From contig CAAFNG010000366.1 of the NCBI GenBank assembly GCA_900764225.1, positions 1 to 24,556 on the forward strand: DNA of 24,556 nucleotides. Direction: 5' to 3'. The notes under the pieces were generated by a model. It made no database searches. It had not been told where the DNA came from and saw only the letters and a list, made by a program, of their open reading frames with translations. This DNA comes from Lachnospiraceae bacterium. Lineage in GTDB: Bacteria > Bacillota > Clostridia > Lachnospirales > Lachnospiraceae. The translations under genes and the position numbers were made by a program. Each line of letters begins with the position of its first letter. Within the stretch, counting starts at the first letter, position 1. Shown here piece after piece: positions 13,727 through 21,418 of the stretch.

Positions 13727-16084
13727 TTATCCAATTACTACACGATCAGCGATCGGACGAAGCACGATTCCTGCCTCTGCATCTTCTGCGATCTCCGCGC
13801 CTTCAATCTTCTCTGCAGTATGTACATTTCTGAGAAGATATGTCATATTCGTATTCTTTCCGGTGCTTTCCAGAACCAGTTTTCCATCTTTACGTGCTGC
13901 CCTGATCTCCAGTGCTGCTTCGCCGTCCTTCTCCGGAACACTGCACTGTGCTTCTGCGCCCTCTTTCAGTTCATAAACCTGGATCTGTACGCCATCTGCA
14001 TAGTCATAATCTGCAGTCTTTTCATTTGAACCGATCGCAAGAAGCGTATTTTCTCTTACATATACTGGCAGGGACATGAAATCATATGTCTCTTTATACC
14101 AGCGTCCGCCCTGTTTTACCTCTCCGCTCAGAAGATGAGTCCAGGTTTCCTCCGGCAGATAATACTCTACGGTTCCATCCGCCGAAAAGATCGGTGCCAC
14201 CAGAATACTGTCTCCAAGCATATACTGCATATCCAGATATTTTACTGCCGGATCCGTCTCAAATTCCATTACCATGGAACGCATAGACGGAATTCCGGTT
14301 TTGTGAGATTTCACAGCCATCTGATAGATATATGGCATCAGACGCAGCTTCAGTTTTGTAAATTTACGGCATACATCTACGGCTTCCTCATCAAATACCC
14401 ACGGTACACGATAGCTCTCGGATCCATGAAGCCTGCTGTGTGTGGACAGAAGACCAAACTGCAGCCATCTCTTATATACATCCGGACTTGCTGTTTTTTC
14501 AAAACCTCCGATATCATGGCTCCAGAATGAAAAACCGGACATAGTAAAGGACAGGCCACCTCGCAGGCTTTCTGCCATGGAAATATAAGATGCAGAGCTG
14601 TCACCGCCCCAGTGTACCGGGAACTGCTGACCGCCTACTGTTGCACTTCTTGCAAAAAGAACTGCCTCTCCCTCTCCTCTTTCTTCTTTCAGAAGATTGA
14701 ACACAGCCTCATTGTAAAGCTTCGTGTAATAGTTATGCATGCACCATGGATCTGATCCGTCATGATAAACTACATCTACAGGAATTCTCTCACCGAAATC
14801 TGTCTTAAAGCAGTCAACTCCCATATCAAGAAGGGTTTTCAGCTTTGCAACATACCAGCTTTTTGCCTCCGGATTGGTAAAATCTACCAGTCCCATTCCC
14901 GGCTGCCAGTTGTCGACCTGTTTCACGCCCATTCCGTCTGCACGTTTAAGAAGATAGCCCTTCTCCACTCCTTCACGGAAAAATGCAGTTCCCTGTGCAA
15001 TATACGGATTGATCCATACACAGATCTTCAGTCCTTTTTCTTTATAACGCTTTAGCATTCCTTTTACATCCGGAAAAATACGGTCATCCCACTCAAAATC
15101 GCACCAATGGAATTCTTTCATCCAGAAGCAGTCAAAATGGAATACTTCCAGAGGAAGATCTCTTTCTGCCATTCCATTGATAAAGGAGCTCGTTGTCTCT
15201 TCATCATAGTTGGTCTTAAAGGAAGTTGTCAGCCACAGACCAAAGGACCATTTCGGCGGAAGTGCCGGTTTTCCGGTAAGGTCTGTATAAGTACGGATCA
15301 CCTCTTTCATAGTATCTCCGCAGATCACTTCATAGCGGATTTCTTCACCTTTTACTGAAAATCCGACATACTCGACTTTTTCACTTGCAACCTCAAAGGA
15401 TACATTATCTGTATGATCTACCAGAACACCATAATTCTTGTTTGTCATATAAAACGGAATGTTTTTGTAGGAAATCTGGGAAGCTGTTCCTCCATCCTCG
15501 TTCCAGCAGTCTACGACCTGACCGTTTTTTACAAATGCAGAAAATCTTTCACCAAGTCCGTAAACACATTCGCCCGGATCCAGGGACAGCTCTGTTGCCA
15601 TATATGGTGTGAAATCTGCTGCCATATAATTCTCCAACGGGAATTTGGTCTGATACTTTTTATCATACTGCATATAGCCCAGATTGCGGTATCCACAGGT
15701 TGTCAGGACTTTACCGTCTGCCTTATAAGTGATAAGAAAATGCTCTCTGTCTATGCATACCTGCATTCTTCCTGCAGTCATAACTGCTTCTTTTTCATTG
15801 ATCTGCACATCAACATCCTGCATATCCCTGTTCAGATCAAAACGTGGCTCTTTTTTTTCATAGCCTTCGAAATGCCAGCTTCTCACGCTGATCACATCTT
15901 TGCGGATCGCTGTAAATTCTGTTGTGATCGTTCCTACGTCCAATGCACCTGCACGATCTGTTATCATATGAAATGGTGATACCATACGCATTCCGTGAGG
16001 AATTTTTTCTACAGTAAATGCCTGCATTGCATGAGAAGCATTTGCACGTTCGCTTTTTTCCCAGTATCCTTCTGTAAATTTCAT
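13727..16084 (-). CDS. yicI: Alpha-xylosidase (GH31, YicI-type)
   Basis: 785 residues, near the 772 of E. coli YicI. It removes alpha-1,6-xylose from xyloglucan-type oligosaccharides such as isoprimeverose by a retaining mechanism. The nucleophile is Asp429 in CFKTDFGERIP and the acid/base Asp495 in HWGGDSSAS; the 66-residue gap between them equals that in YicI (416/482). Domain order is N-terminal beta-sandwich, (beta/alpha)8 barrel from about 275, then C-terminal beta-sheet domains. The C-x-x-DFG-x-R form of the nucleophile loop favours xylosidase over alpha-glucosidase. No signal peptide, so it works on imported sugars. AAGGAG precedes the ATG. It is transcribed alone from the 178-base region behind the AraC gene. 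Confidence 0.92.
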   Translation of the reverse strand: MKFTEGYWEKSERANASHAMQAFTVEKIPHGMRMVSPFHMITDRAGALDVGTITTEFTAIRKDVISVRSWHFEGYEKKEPRFDLNRDMQDVDVQINEKEAVMTAGRMQVCIDREHFLITYKADGKVLTTCGYRNLGYMQYDKKYQTKFPLENYMAADFTPYMATELSLDPGECVYGLGERFSAFVKNGQVVDCWNEDGGTASQISYKNIPFYMTNKNYGVLVDHTDNVSFEVASEKVEYVGFSVKGEEIRYEVICGDTMKEVIRTYTDLTGKPALPPKWSFGLWLTTSFKTNYDEETTSSFINGMAERDLPLEVFHFDCFWMKEFHWCDFEWDDRIFPDVKGMLKRYKEKGLKICVWINPYIAQGTAFFREGVEKGYLLKRADGMGVKQVDNWQPGMGLVDFTNPEAKSWYVAKLKTLLDMGVDCFKTDFGERIPVDVVYHDGSDPWCMHNYYTKLYNEAVFNLLKEERGEGEAVLFARSATVGGQQFPVHWGGDSSASYISMAESLRGGLSFTMSGFSFWSHDIGGFEKTASPDVYKRWLQFGLLSTHSRLHGSESYRVPWVFDEEAVDVCRKFTKLKLRLMPYIYQMAVKSHKTGIPSMRSMVMEFETDPAVKYLDMQYMLGDSILVAPIFSADGTVEYYLPEETWTHLLSGEVKQGGRWYKETYDFMSLPVYVRENTLLAIGSNEKTADYDYADGVQIQVYELKEGAEAQCSVPEKDGEAALEIRAARKDGKLVLESTGKNTNMTYLLRNVHTAEKIEGAEIAEDAEAGIVLRPIADRVVIG

Positions 16085-16155
16085 CGCCCTGCTCCTTTTT
16101 TATGTTTTATAGCTTTTAATCGGTTTCATGATTTACATTATTCATCGTGAGCTTT

Positions 16156-16182
16156 ATTATATCAGATATTTTTTTATCTGAT
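16156..16182 (-). promoter_or_regulatory. Inverted repeat and second -10 box before the alpha-xylosidase gene
   Basis: ATCAGATA (16161-16168) and TATCTGAT (16175-16182) form an exact 8-bp inverted repeat with a 6-base A/T centre. A second TATAAT (16161-16156) touches it on the gene side, with only a poor -35 (TGATCA). The repeat has no U-tract behind it, so an operator is likelier than a terminator. Confidence 0.42.
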
Positions 16183-16200
16183 CAGGCGTTAAATCTACAA

Positions 16201-16230
16201 ATTATAGGTATATTTCCGACTTTTTATCAA
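16201..16230 (-). promoter_or_regulatory. Main promoter of the alpha-xylosidase gene
   Basis: TTGATA (16230-16225), 18 bases, perfect TATAAT (16206-16201) on the minus strand. The predicted start near 16193 leaves a leader of about 110 bases that contains the inverted repeat at 16161-16182. Confidence 0.62.
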
Positions 16231-16262
16231 TACAGGCATTCTCGCTTCTTCGCCGGCAGTTT

Positions 16263-17141
16263 TCAGATAAGTTTACGGGTCTTTATCATGAGTTTTTTAT
16301 CGGCTGCGTTCTTTCGAGCCTGGGTCGGCGTACACTGATACCGTTCTCTGAACCAGCGCATTGCGACCTTATAATTGCTGCATCCATGGCGCAGAAATAT
16401 CTCGTTCACATAGTCCTCTGTGTTCAGCAGATCCCTGTAAATATGATCCATCCGTATCTCATAAAGATATTCCGTTGCAGTAAAACCGATCTGCTTTTTC
16501 AGCATCCTTGAAAGATAATCGGCATTATATCCAAAATGACCGGCTGTTTCCTGTACAGTCACATGCCGGTCATGATTTTGATCCAGATAACGCAGAATGC
16601 TTTTGATCTGTTCTCTGTTTTTGTTATTTCGGACTGCTTCCTTTCCCGGTGTCTTCTCAGAATAGGAATGAAGCAGCATGTAGAGAAGATCATACAGAAG
16701 ACTGTTAAATTTCAGAAGATACCCCTCCGGCTGGATCTCATATACAATGTACATGTCATAACAGATTTTTTTCAGTCTGTCCAGCCTCGTTATCTCTGCT
16801 TCTCTCACAGGATGTGAGTCTGCACGGAAACGTATGGACGCATACTCCGGAATAAATTTCTCCAGAAGCGGGTCCGGAATCTGCAGAACCAGAGCTTTAT
16901 TTTTTTTGCTACGGAAAGAATGAATCTCTCCGGAGTTGATAATGCTGATATCTCCCGCCCGTACCTCTTCTTCTGTCTCCTCACATTTTACCTGCATATC
17001 TCCTTCCAGCATGTAAATGATCTCAAGACTGCTGTGCCAGTGCGGTCCTACGTAACCACCTTCATCTACGGAAAGATAAAAGCGGATATCAATGTCTTTA
17101 TTGCTGGATATGATCTCATGCTGCGCTCTATGATCTGTCAT
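16263..17141 (-). CDS. AraC-family transcriptional regulator with cupin sensor domain
   Basis: 292 residues. The N-terminal cupin (about 15-110) shows GPHWHSSLEIIYMLEGDMQV and the later GEIHSF, typical sugar-sensing AraC features. The C-terminal double helix-turn-helix covers about 190-285 (VTVQETAGHFGYNADYLSR, then WFRERYQCTPTQARK). It lies immediately upstream of the alpha-xylosidase gene on the same strand and is its likeliest activator. It starts only 3 bases after the stop of the NifX-FKBP gene and lacks a clear ribosome site, so translation may depend on ribosomes finishing that gene. No separate promoter is seen. Confidence 0.9.
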   Translation of the reverse strand: MTDHRAQHEIISSNKDIDIRFYLSVDEGGYVGPHWHSSLEIIYMLEGDMQVKCEETEEEVRAGDISIINSGEIHSFRSKKNKALVLQIPDPLLEKFIPEYASIRFRADSHPVREAEITRLDRLKKICYDMYIVYEIQPEGYLLKFNSLLYDLLYMLLHSYSEKTPGKEAVRNNKNREQIKSILRYLDQNHDRHVTVQETAGHFGYNADYLSRMLKKQIGFTATEYLYEIRMDHIYRDLLNTEDYVNEIFLRHGCSNYKVAMRWFRERYQCTPTQARKNAADKKLMIKTRKLI

Positions 17142-17144
17142 TTT

Positions 17145-18017
17145 TTATTTTACTTCTACTAATTCAATACGGAAATTCAGCTCTTTACCAGCCATCTCAT
17201 GATTGGCATCAAAGGTGATCGTTTTTTCATCCTTGGCTGCTACTTTTACAGGGAACGGCTGACCATACTGGTTGGACAGATATACCTGCTGTCCTACTGT
17301 AAGATCCTCAGAGCCCGGAAGCTGCTCAATGTCAAGCGTAAAGATTGCGGTCGGATCCGGCATACCATAAGCCTCCTCCGGCATCAGATGTACATCTACT
17401 ACCTGACCGACTTCCATGTTTGCAACTGCAGCATCAAAGCCTTTGATCATCTGTCCTGCTCCACAGATGAATTCCAGTGGCTGTCCACGGTCATAGGAAG
17501 AATCAAACTGTGTTCCATCATTGAAGGTTCCTCTGTAATGAGTGCGGCATGTTTTTCCAACATTTGGTCCTGTGATCGCAGGTTTTGAGCCGCATCCGCC
17601 ACAACCGCTACCACAGGAATGACCCTCTTCATGTCCTCCGCAGGAGTGACCTTCCTCGTGGTTTCCGCAGGAATGACCTTCTTCGTGATGATGATCACAG
17701 TTTACTCCTGTAGATTCCAGTTCGCCCTTAAGATAGGCCTCTACTGCTGCGTCTGCATCTCCCTGTGCACCGGAACATAATTCAATTCCGGCCTCTGCAA
17801 GTGCCGCCTGTGCACCTCCGCCGATTCCACCACAGATAAGAACCTGAATCCCCCGCTCTGCAAGAAGCCCGGCCAATGCTCCATGACCTGTTCCATTAGA
17901 TCCGATCACTTCGCTGGAAACAATCTTATTGTCCTCCACTTCGTAAACCTTGAAAAACTCTGTTTTTCCAAAGTGCTGGAAAATACTTCCGTTATCGTAT
18001 GTTGCTGCAATTTTCAT
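17145..18017 (-). CDS. Fusion: NifX/NifB-like cofactor-binding domain, His/Cys repeat linker, SlyD-like FKBP prolyl isomerase
   Basis: 290 residues in three parts. Residues 1-102 are a dinitrogenase Fe-Mo cofactor-type domain (MKIAATYDNGSIFQHFGKTE opening, ICGGIGGGAQAAL). Residues 107-143 are a metal-binding linker with three 9-residue repeats of HEEGHSCGx (111-119, 120-128, 129-137) flanked by a CDHHH start and a CGGC end. Residues 145-290 are an FKBP fold with DGTQFDSSYDRGQPLEF and MIKGFDAAV, and the insert-in-flap layout of SlyD (PEEAYGMPDP onward). SlyD carries its His/Cys-rich nickel site at the C-terminus; here the equivalent sits between two domains. A metallochaperone role is inference. 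GGGAGG supports the ATG at 18017. No nitrogenase gene is nearby. Confidence 0.87.
   Translation of the reverse strand: MKIAATYDNGSIFQHFGKTEFFKVYEVEDNKIVSSEVIGSNGTGHGALAGLLAERGIQVLICGGIGGGAQAALAEAGIELCSGAQGDADAAVEAYLKGELESTGVNCDHHHEEGHSCGNHEEGHSCGGHEEGHSCGSGCGGCGSKPAITGPNVGKTCRTHYRGTFNDGTQFDSSYDRGQPLEFICGAGQMIKGFDAAVANMEVGQVVDVHLMPEEAYGMPDPTAIFTLDIEQLPGSEDLTVGQQVYLSNQYGQPFPVKVAAKDEKTITFDANHEMAGKELNFRIELVEVK
17607..17687 (-). repeat. Three tandem 27-bp coding repeats (HEEGHSCGx)
   Basis: Codons 111-137 of the NifX-FKBP gene are three successive 27-base units, each encoding His-Glu-Glu-Gly-His-Ser-Cys-Gly plus one variable residue. The DNA copies differ at some third positions, so they are older than a fresh duplication, but unit number may still vary between strains. 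Confidence 0.85.
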
Positions 18018-18055
18018 TTGTAAAATCCTCCCATTTATTAAATATATGTCCCATT

Positions 18056-18084
18056 AGTATAACGTGATAAGACAGTAAAAGCAA
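18056..18084 (-). promoter_or_regulatory. Probable promoter of the NifX-FKBP / AraC unit
   Basis: TTGCTT (18084-18079), 17 bases, TATACT (18061-18056) on the minus strand, about 40 bases before the start codon at 18017. Confidence 0.5.
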
Positions 18085-18112
18085 GGCTATCTCTCCAGCA
18101 GATTTACAAATC

Positions 18113-18158
18113 AAAAAGGACATTTCTCCAGCGTCCTGTCTCTGTAGAGAAATGTCCT
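18113..18158 (-). terminator. Intrinsic terminator closing the GH3 locus
   Basis: AGGACATTTCTC (18117-18128) pairs perfectly over 12 bp with GAGAAATGTCCT (18147-18158), with an 18-base loop. On the minus strand it is followed by UUUUU. It sits 13 bases past the esterase remnant and ends the five-gene unit. Confidence 0.85.
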
Positions 18159-18171
18159 GATAAACTTTTAT

Positions 18172-18841
18172 TTATTTCATAAAACCAATCTGCTTCATCC
18201 ATCCCAAAGACAGATTCAACCACGTTGCTCCCTGTTCATTCACCTGACTATGATCTGGCATGGAATCTGTCCGCTCATCACCTAAAGCAAATCCATGCTC
18301 TCCTTTCTGATAAATGTGCAGCTCATATGGAACATGATATTTCTGGAGTTCCGTTACATACTTCAGCGAATTTTCAACCGGAACAAAAGTATCTTCTGTT
18401 GTATGCCAGATAAACGTCTGTGGAACATCCTTGTTTACCTGATACACAGGTGAAACTGTCTTCAGACGTTCTTCTGTTACCTCGTTTCCAAGCATGGCGC
18501 GATTCACCCAGGTATTAATTGCAGATCTTTCTGAAGCTTTTACACAGTTAAGCATAGGATATGCCAGAACTGCAATGTTCGGTTTCATCATTTCTGCTGA
18601 ATATCCCGTTTCCTTTTCAAGCCATTCTTTTTTTCCAGAATACAGAAAGCTGACCGGCCAGATTTCCACCAGCTAAAAAACCAATAATACCAATTCTGTC
18701 GGAAACCCACATATAAGCTCCTCCAGGTATAATAACCATTGCAGGGTATTTCTTATCCGGTGCCATCTCATCACTTGGTTCATGCAGATAAAATACTGCT
18801 TCAGCACCATTTTCACCTATCTTTTCTGTAAAATGCTTCAT
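18172..18841 (-). pseudogene. Broken alpha/beta-hydrolase (acetyl-esterase type): internal deletion, lost catalytic Ser, frameshift
   Basis: The ATG at 18841 keeps a GAGGGA ribosome site, and the first 49 residues read as the start of a carbohydrate esterase (YPAMVIIPGGAYMWVSDR, oxyanion loop). The next residues jump straight to IGIIGFLAGGNLAG, the nucleophile elbow; family members have roughly 60 more residues between these motifs, so a segment is gone (join near 18692-18700). The elbow reads G-F-L-A-G-G where G-x-S-x-G is required: the codon at 18674-18676 is TTA, one transition from TCA. A run of seven A (18628-18634 on +, as T) then shifts the frame; one fewer A restores the remainder. 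The rest keeps Asp (HTTEDTFV) and His (KGEHGFALG). Last gene of the GH3 locus, 16 bases after its neighbour. Confidence 0.88.
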
Positions 18842-18857
18842 TATTTATCCCTCATTT

Positions 18858-20147
18858 TTATTGCTGTTTTCGCAAAACGACCAAAGCATCCTCATAGCAG
18901 GAAAGAAGCCGAAGTTTTGTTGTATCTTCCTTCCACTGTCCCTGGTATTTTTTCCTTGTCTGAAGATCTATTACTTCTACCGTATATTTTTCTTTATCAA
19001 TTCCCAGCACAGATACATCCAGTTCTACATTCGTAGGCACATAAATCACATATTTATCAGCATCATGTGCACAGCGGATTTCTTCCATATCATTTAATAT
19101 CACATCATAATCTGGAATGCAGTCTTCCGGAAAAAATTCCTCAAAGCTCTCTTTCAGGTAATGCATATCATCAGCACCTTTAAAATGCAATGCATTATGC
19201 CAGTCAAATGGTAACGCAAAGCCTGCTCCTTTTCGGATAAAAGAATCAAAACTCTGACCATGATGGTGCCAGCTCCACACTCCATGTGCTCCGTAGGTCA
19301 CTCCTGCAGTTGTTCCGGAAAGTACAGACTGCCATGCCGCTCTTCTTACATCACGGTTCGTGAAACGGATTTTTCCCGGTGCTGCAATCTGCTCATAGCA
19401 AGGTTCTGTGTTGATTATTGGCTTTGAGTATCCTTCCCCACGCATTGCTTTCGGAATATCATATGCAAAATGCTGTCCCGGAATAAAATGTCCGGACTGG
19501 TATGTAAAGAAATCTGCTTTTTCTTTAAGCTCCTCCGGAATTTCCCTGCTTTCACCACAGATATGAAATGTATATAATGCATCCTGATCCACTGATTTGG
19601 CTACATCAAATACTTTTTTATAATATTTCACTGTTTCTTCTTCCGGAAAATCCGTATCGCCACTTATGAAATAAATCGGCTCATACTTCTTAAATCTTTT
19701 TACTGCATATGCTGTATAATTTTCAAGATACTCATACGGAAAAAGATTGTTATTCGTAAACTTGGATTCCCATGTACCAGGTACATAATTTCCCCATAAC
19801 AGTACAAGAACCGGTGTCATTCCATACTCTTTAAGCACCTTCAGTTTTTCTTCTGCTGCATCAAAATATTTTTCATTGATCGTAGAATAGTCAAATTCAA
19901 AATGTGCACCTCTCCATTCCCCTTCTTTTTTTATCGGAAATGGATACAGGTTCAGTTCATCACCACTCGAATCCCACTGTTTCAGAATATTAATCTGAAT
20001 ACAGTTAAATCCCTGCTTATTCCGGTAATCCACATAATATCTCCAGTCATCCATGGAAATATTGGTAAATGCGCTCCAGCAGGTATCTGCGAAATAGAAA
20101 AATGGTTTTCCATCTTTATAGATCCTGTCATTTTTCACCTGAAACAT
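18858..20147 (-). CDS. DUF4038 / GH140-like glycoside hydrolase
   Basis: 429 residues. Residues 5-330 form a TIM-barrel DUF4038 domain, the family containing GH140 apiosidases; the opening RIYKDGKPFFYFADTCWSAF followed by the KGFN-like KQGFNCIQIN is typical. Candidate catalytic acids by analogy with GH140 are Asp164 (YFISGDTDF) and Glu248 (IINTEPCYE). A C-terminal beta-sandwich (about 340-429) matches the small domain that usually follows DUF4038. No signal peptide. It starts 2 bases after the MFS stop, with AAAGGA inside the end of that gene, so the two are tightly coupled. Apiose release from plant pectin is possible, but the family is broad and other pentose or deoxysugar links are open. 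Confidence 0.82.
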   Translation of the reverse strand: MFQVKNDRIYKDGKPFFYFADTCWSAFTNISMDDWRYYVDYRNKQGFNCIQINILKQWDSSGDELNLYPFPIKKEGEWRGAHFEFDYSTINEKYFDAAEEKLKVLKEYGMTPVLVLLWGNYVPGTWESKFTNNNLFPYEYLENYTAYAVKRFKKYEPIYFISGDTDFPEEETVKYYKKVFDVAKSVDQDALYTFHICGESREIPEELKEKADFFTYQSGHFIPGQHFAYDIPKAMRGEGYSKPIINTEPCYEQIAAPGKIRFTNRDVRRAAWQSVLSGTTAGVTYGAHGVWSWHHHGQSFDSFIRKGAGFALPFDWHNALHFKGADDMHYLKESFEEFFPEDCIPDYDVILNDMEEIRCAHDADKYVIYVPTNVELDVSVLGIDKEKYTVEVIDLQTRKKYQGQWKEDTTKLRLLSCYEDALVVLRKQQ

Positions 20148-20149
20148 AC

Positions 20150-21382
20150 TTATTTATCCTTTCTCTTTGCTGATACAACAGTAAGAACTATGATAACGAT
20201 TATGGACATTACAACATACATCCATCCTGCATTTCTCATAGCTGTATCCGGTGCACTTCCCATATATCCTGCAATAAATGGTGCACAGAACGCACCAAGG
20301 TTAGAGCCTACCATTGGAATTGCATTATATAATGTCGCATTTTTAGGTGTGATAACAGTACTTACTGTCATAAAGATCAAAGAAACTGTCATTCCACCAG
20401 CAAGTCCAAATACAACGGCCATCAAACCAATCAGCATTTTGCTGCTCACTACACCGATTACCAGCAGAGGAAGACCTCTCAATAAGATTGTTACAGGAAG
20501 CATTTTTGTTCCGAAATGTTTATAGCAATATCCAAAAAGCATTCCACCGAACATCTGGGATAATGTGAAGATACTGGCAACAACACTTGCCTCTGATGCA
20601 GTTCCGATATTTTTTGCAACAAAGATCTGTGCAAGCTTTGTACCAAAAATAGTTGCGCCTACAAGGAAAAAGAAGAATAATACTGCCAGTGCAAGCACCG
20701 TACCAAGTCCTGCAAATTTGCCGGTTCCATCTGCTTCTTTTGCTGTTGCTTTCTTTTCTTCTTTCTGAACAAAAATTCCATATTTTTCCGGTTCAGGAAC
20801 AAAGAAAATGAACAGTAATAAAGTAGGTATAAACAGTATATATACAAGATAGGACATATGCCAGCTGATCTTAAGAAGCTGACCTGCTGCCATTGTCATA
20901 AGAGAAGTTCCGATTCCGCCGGCAGCTGTTCTCCAGCCCATATATTTTGCCAGCTCATTACCTTTAAAGAATGCACTCAGAAGACTTGCTGCAAGAGCAT
21001 TGGAAAGTCCGATACCAACTCCAAGTACTGCACGTGATCCCAGTACTACATAAAAATTAGTTGAAAATACAGGTACGATTGAAGATACAGCTGCAATTAT
21101 AATACCAAGTAATGCAGTCTGTTTCTGTCCAATTTTGTTTACAAGAAATCCACTGACTAATACAAAAATCGTAACAAACAGATTTACAATCGTTGTTATA
21201 GATTCAATCAGTGAAAGCGCATGCCCGCTAAATGCTTCTGTCATAGCCGGTATTGTTGAGTTGACTACGGATGGTGCCTGGTCCAGTACACCTAAAAGCA
21301 GAATCGCCGTAAGAAGCATGATCTTACGATATTTCGACCGCTGATACAAAGGTGTTTCCTGTACGTTTGTCGATGATTTCAT
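20150..21382 (-). CDS. Major facilitator superfamily transporter, probable oligosaccharide/glycoside uptake
   Basis: 410 residues, 12 predicted helices with a charged central loop near 210-230 (PEKYGIFVQKEEKKATAKEADG). The loop motif FLVNKIGQKQTALLG fits the MFS motif-A region. A TTG two codons upstream (21388) is rejected because AGAGAGGG lies 7 bases from the ATG at 21382 but touches the TTG. The substrate is inferred from context only: it sits between a GH3 and a GH140-like gene in one transcription unit, both lacking secretion signals, so it probably imports the glycoside they cleave. It is 36 bases after the GH3 gene. Confidence 0.85.
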   Translation of the reverse strand: MKSSTNVQETPLYQRSKYRKIMLLTAILLLGVLDQAPSVVNSTIPAMTEAFSGHALSLIESITTIVNLFVTIFVLVSGFLVNKIGQKQTALLGIIIAAVSSIVPVFSTNFYVVLGSRAVLGVGIGLSNALAASLLSAFFKGNELAKYMGWRTAAGGIGTSLMTMAAGQLLKISWHMSYLVYILFIPTLLLFIFFVPEPEKYGIFVQKEEKKATAKEADGTGKFAGLGTVLALAVLFFFFLVGATIFGTKLAQIFVAKNIGTASEASVVASIFTLSQMFGGMLFGYCYKHFGTKMLPVTILLRGLPLLVIGVVSSKMLIGLMAVVFGLAGGMTVSLIFMTVSTVITPKNATLYNAIPMVGSNLGAFCAPFIAGYMGSAPDTAMRNAGWMYVVMSIIVIIVLTVVSAKRKDK

Positions 21383-21418
21383 TCTCAATCCCTCTCTTTC
21401 GTTTTTATATGTAAATCG

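Noticed and set aside
16161..16182. Terminator after the AraC gene at 16263
   Set aside because: The 8-bp repeat is A/T-rich and has no U-tract on the minus strand; an operator reading fits better.
17607..17687. CRISPR-like tandem repeat
   Set aside because: The units are contiguous, in frame and lack spacers; they encode a His/Cys linker.
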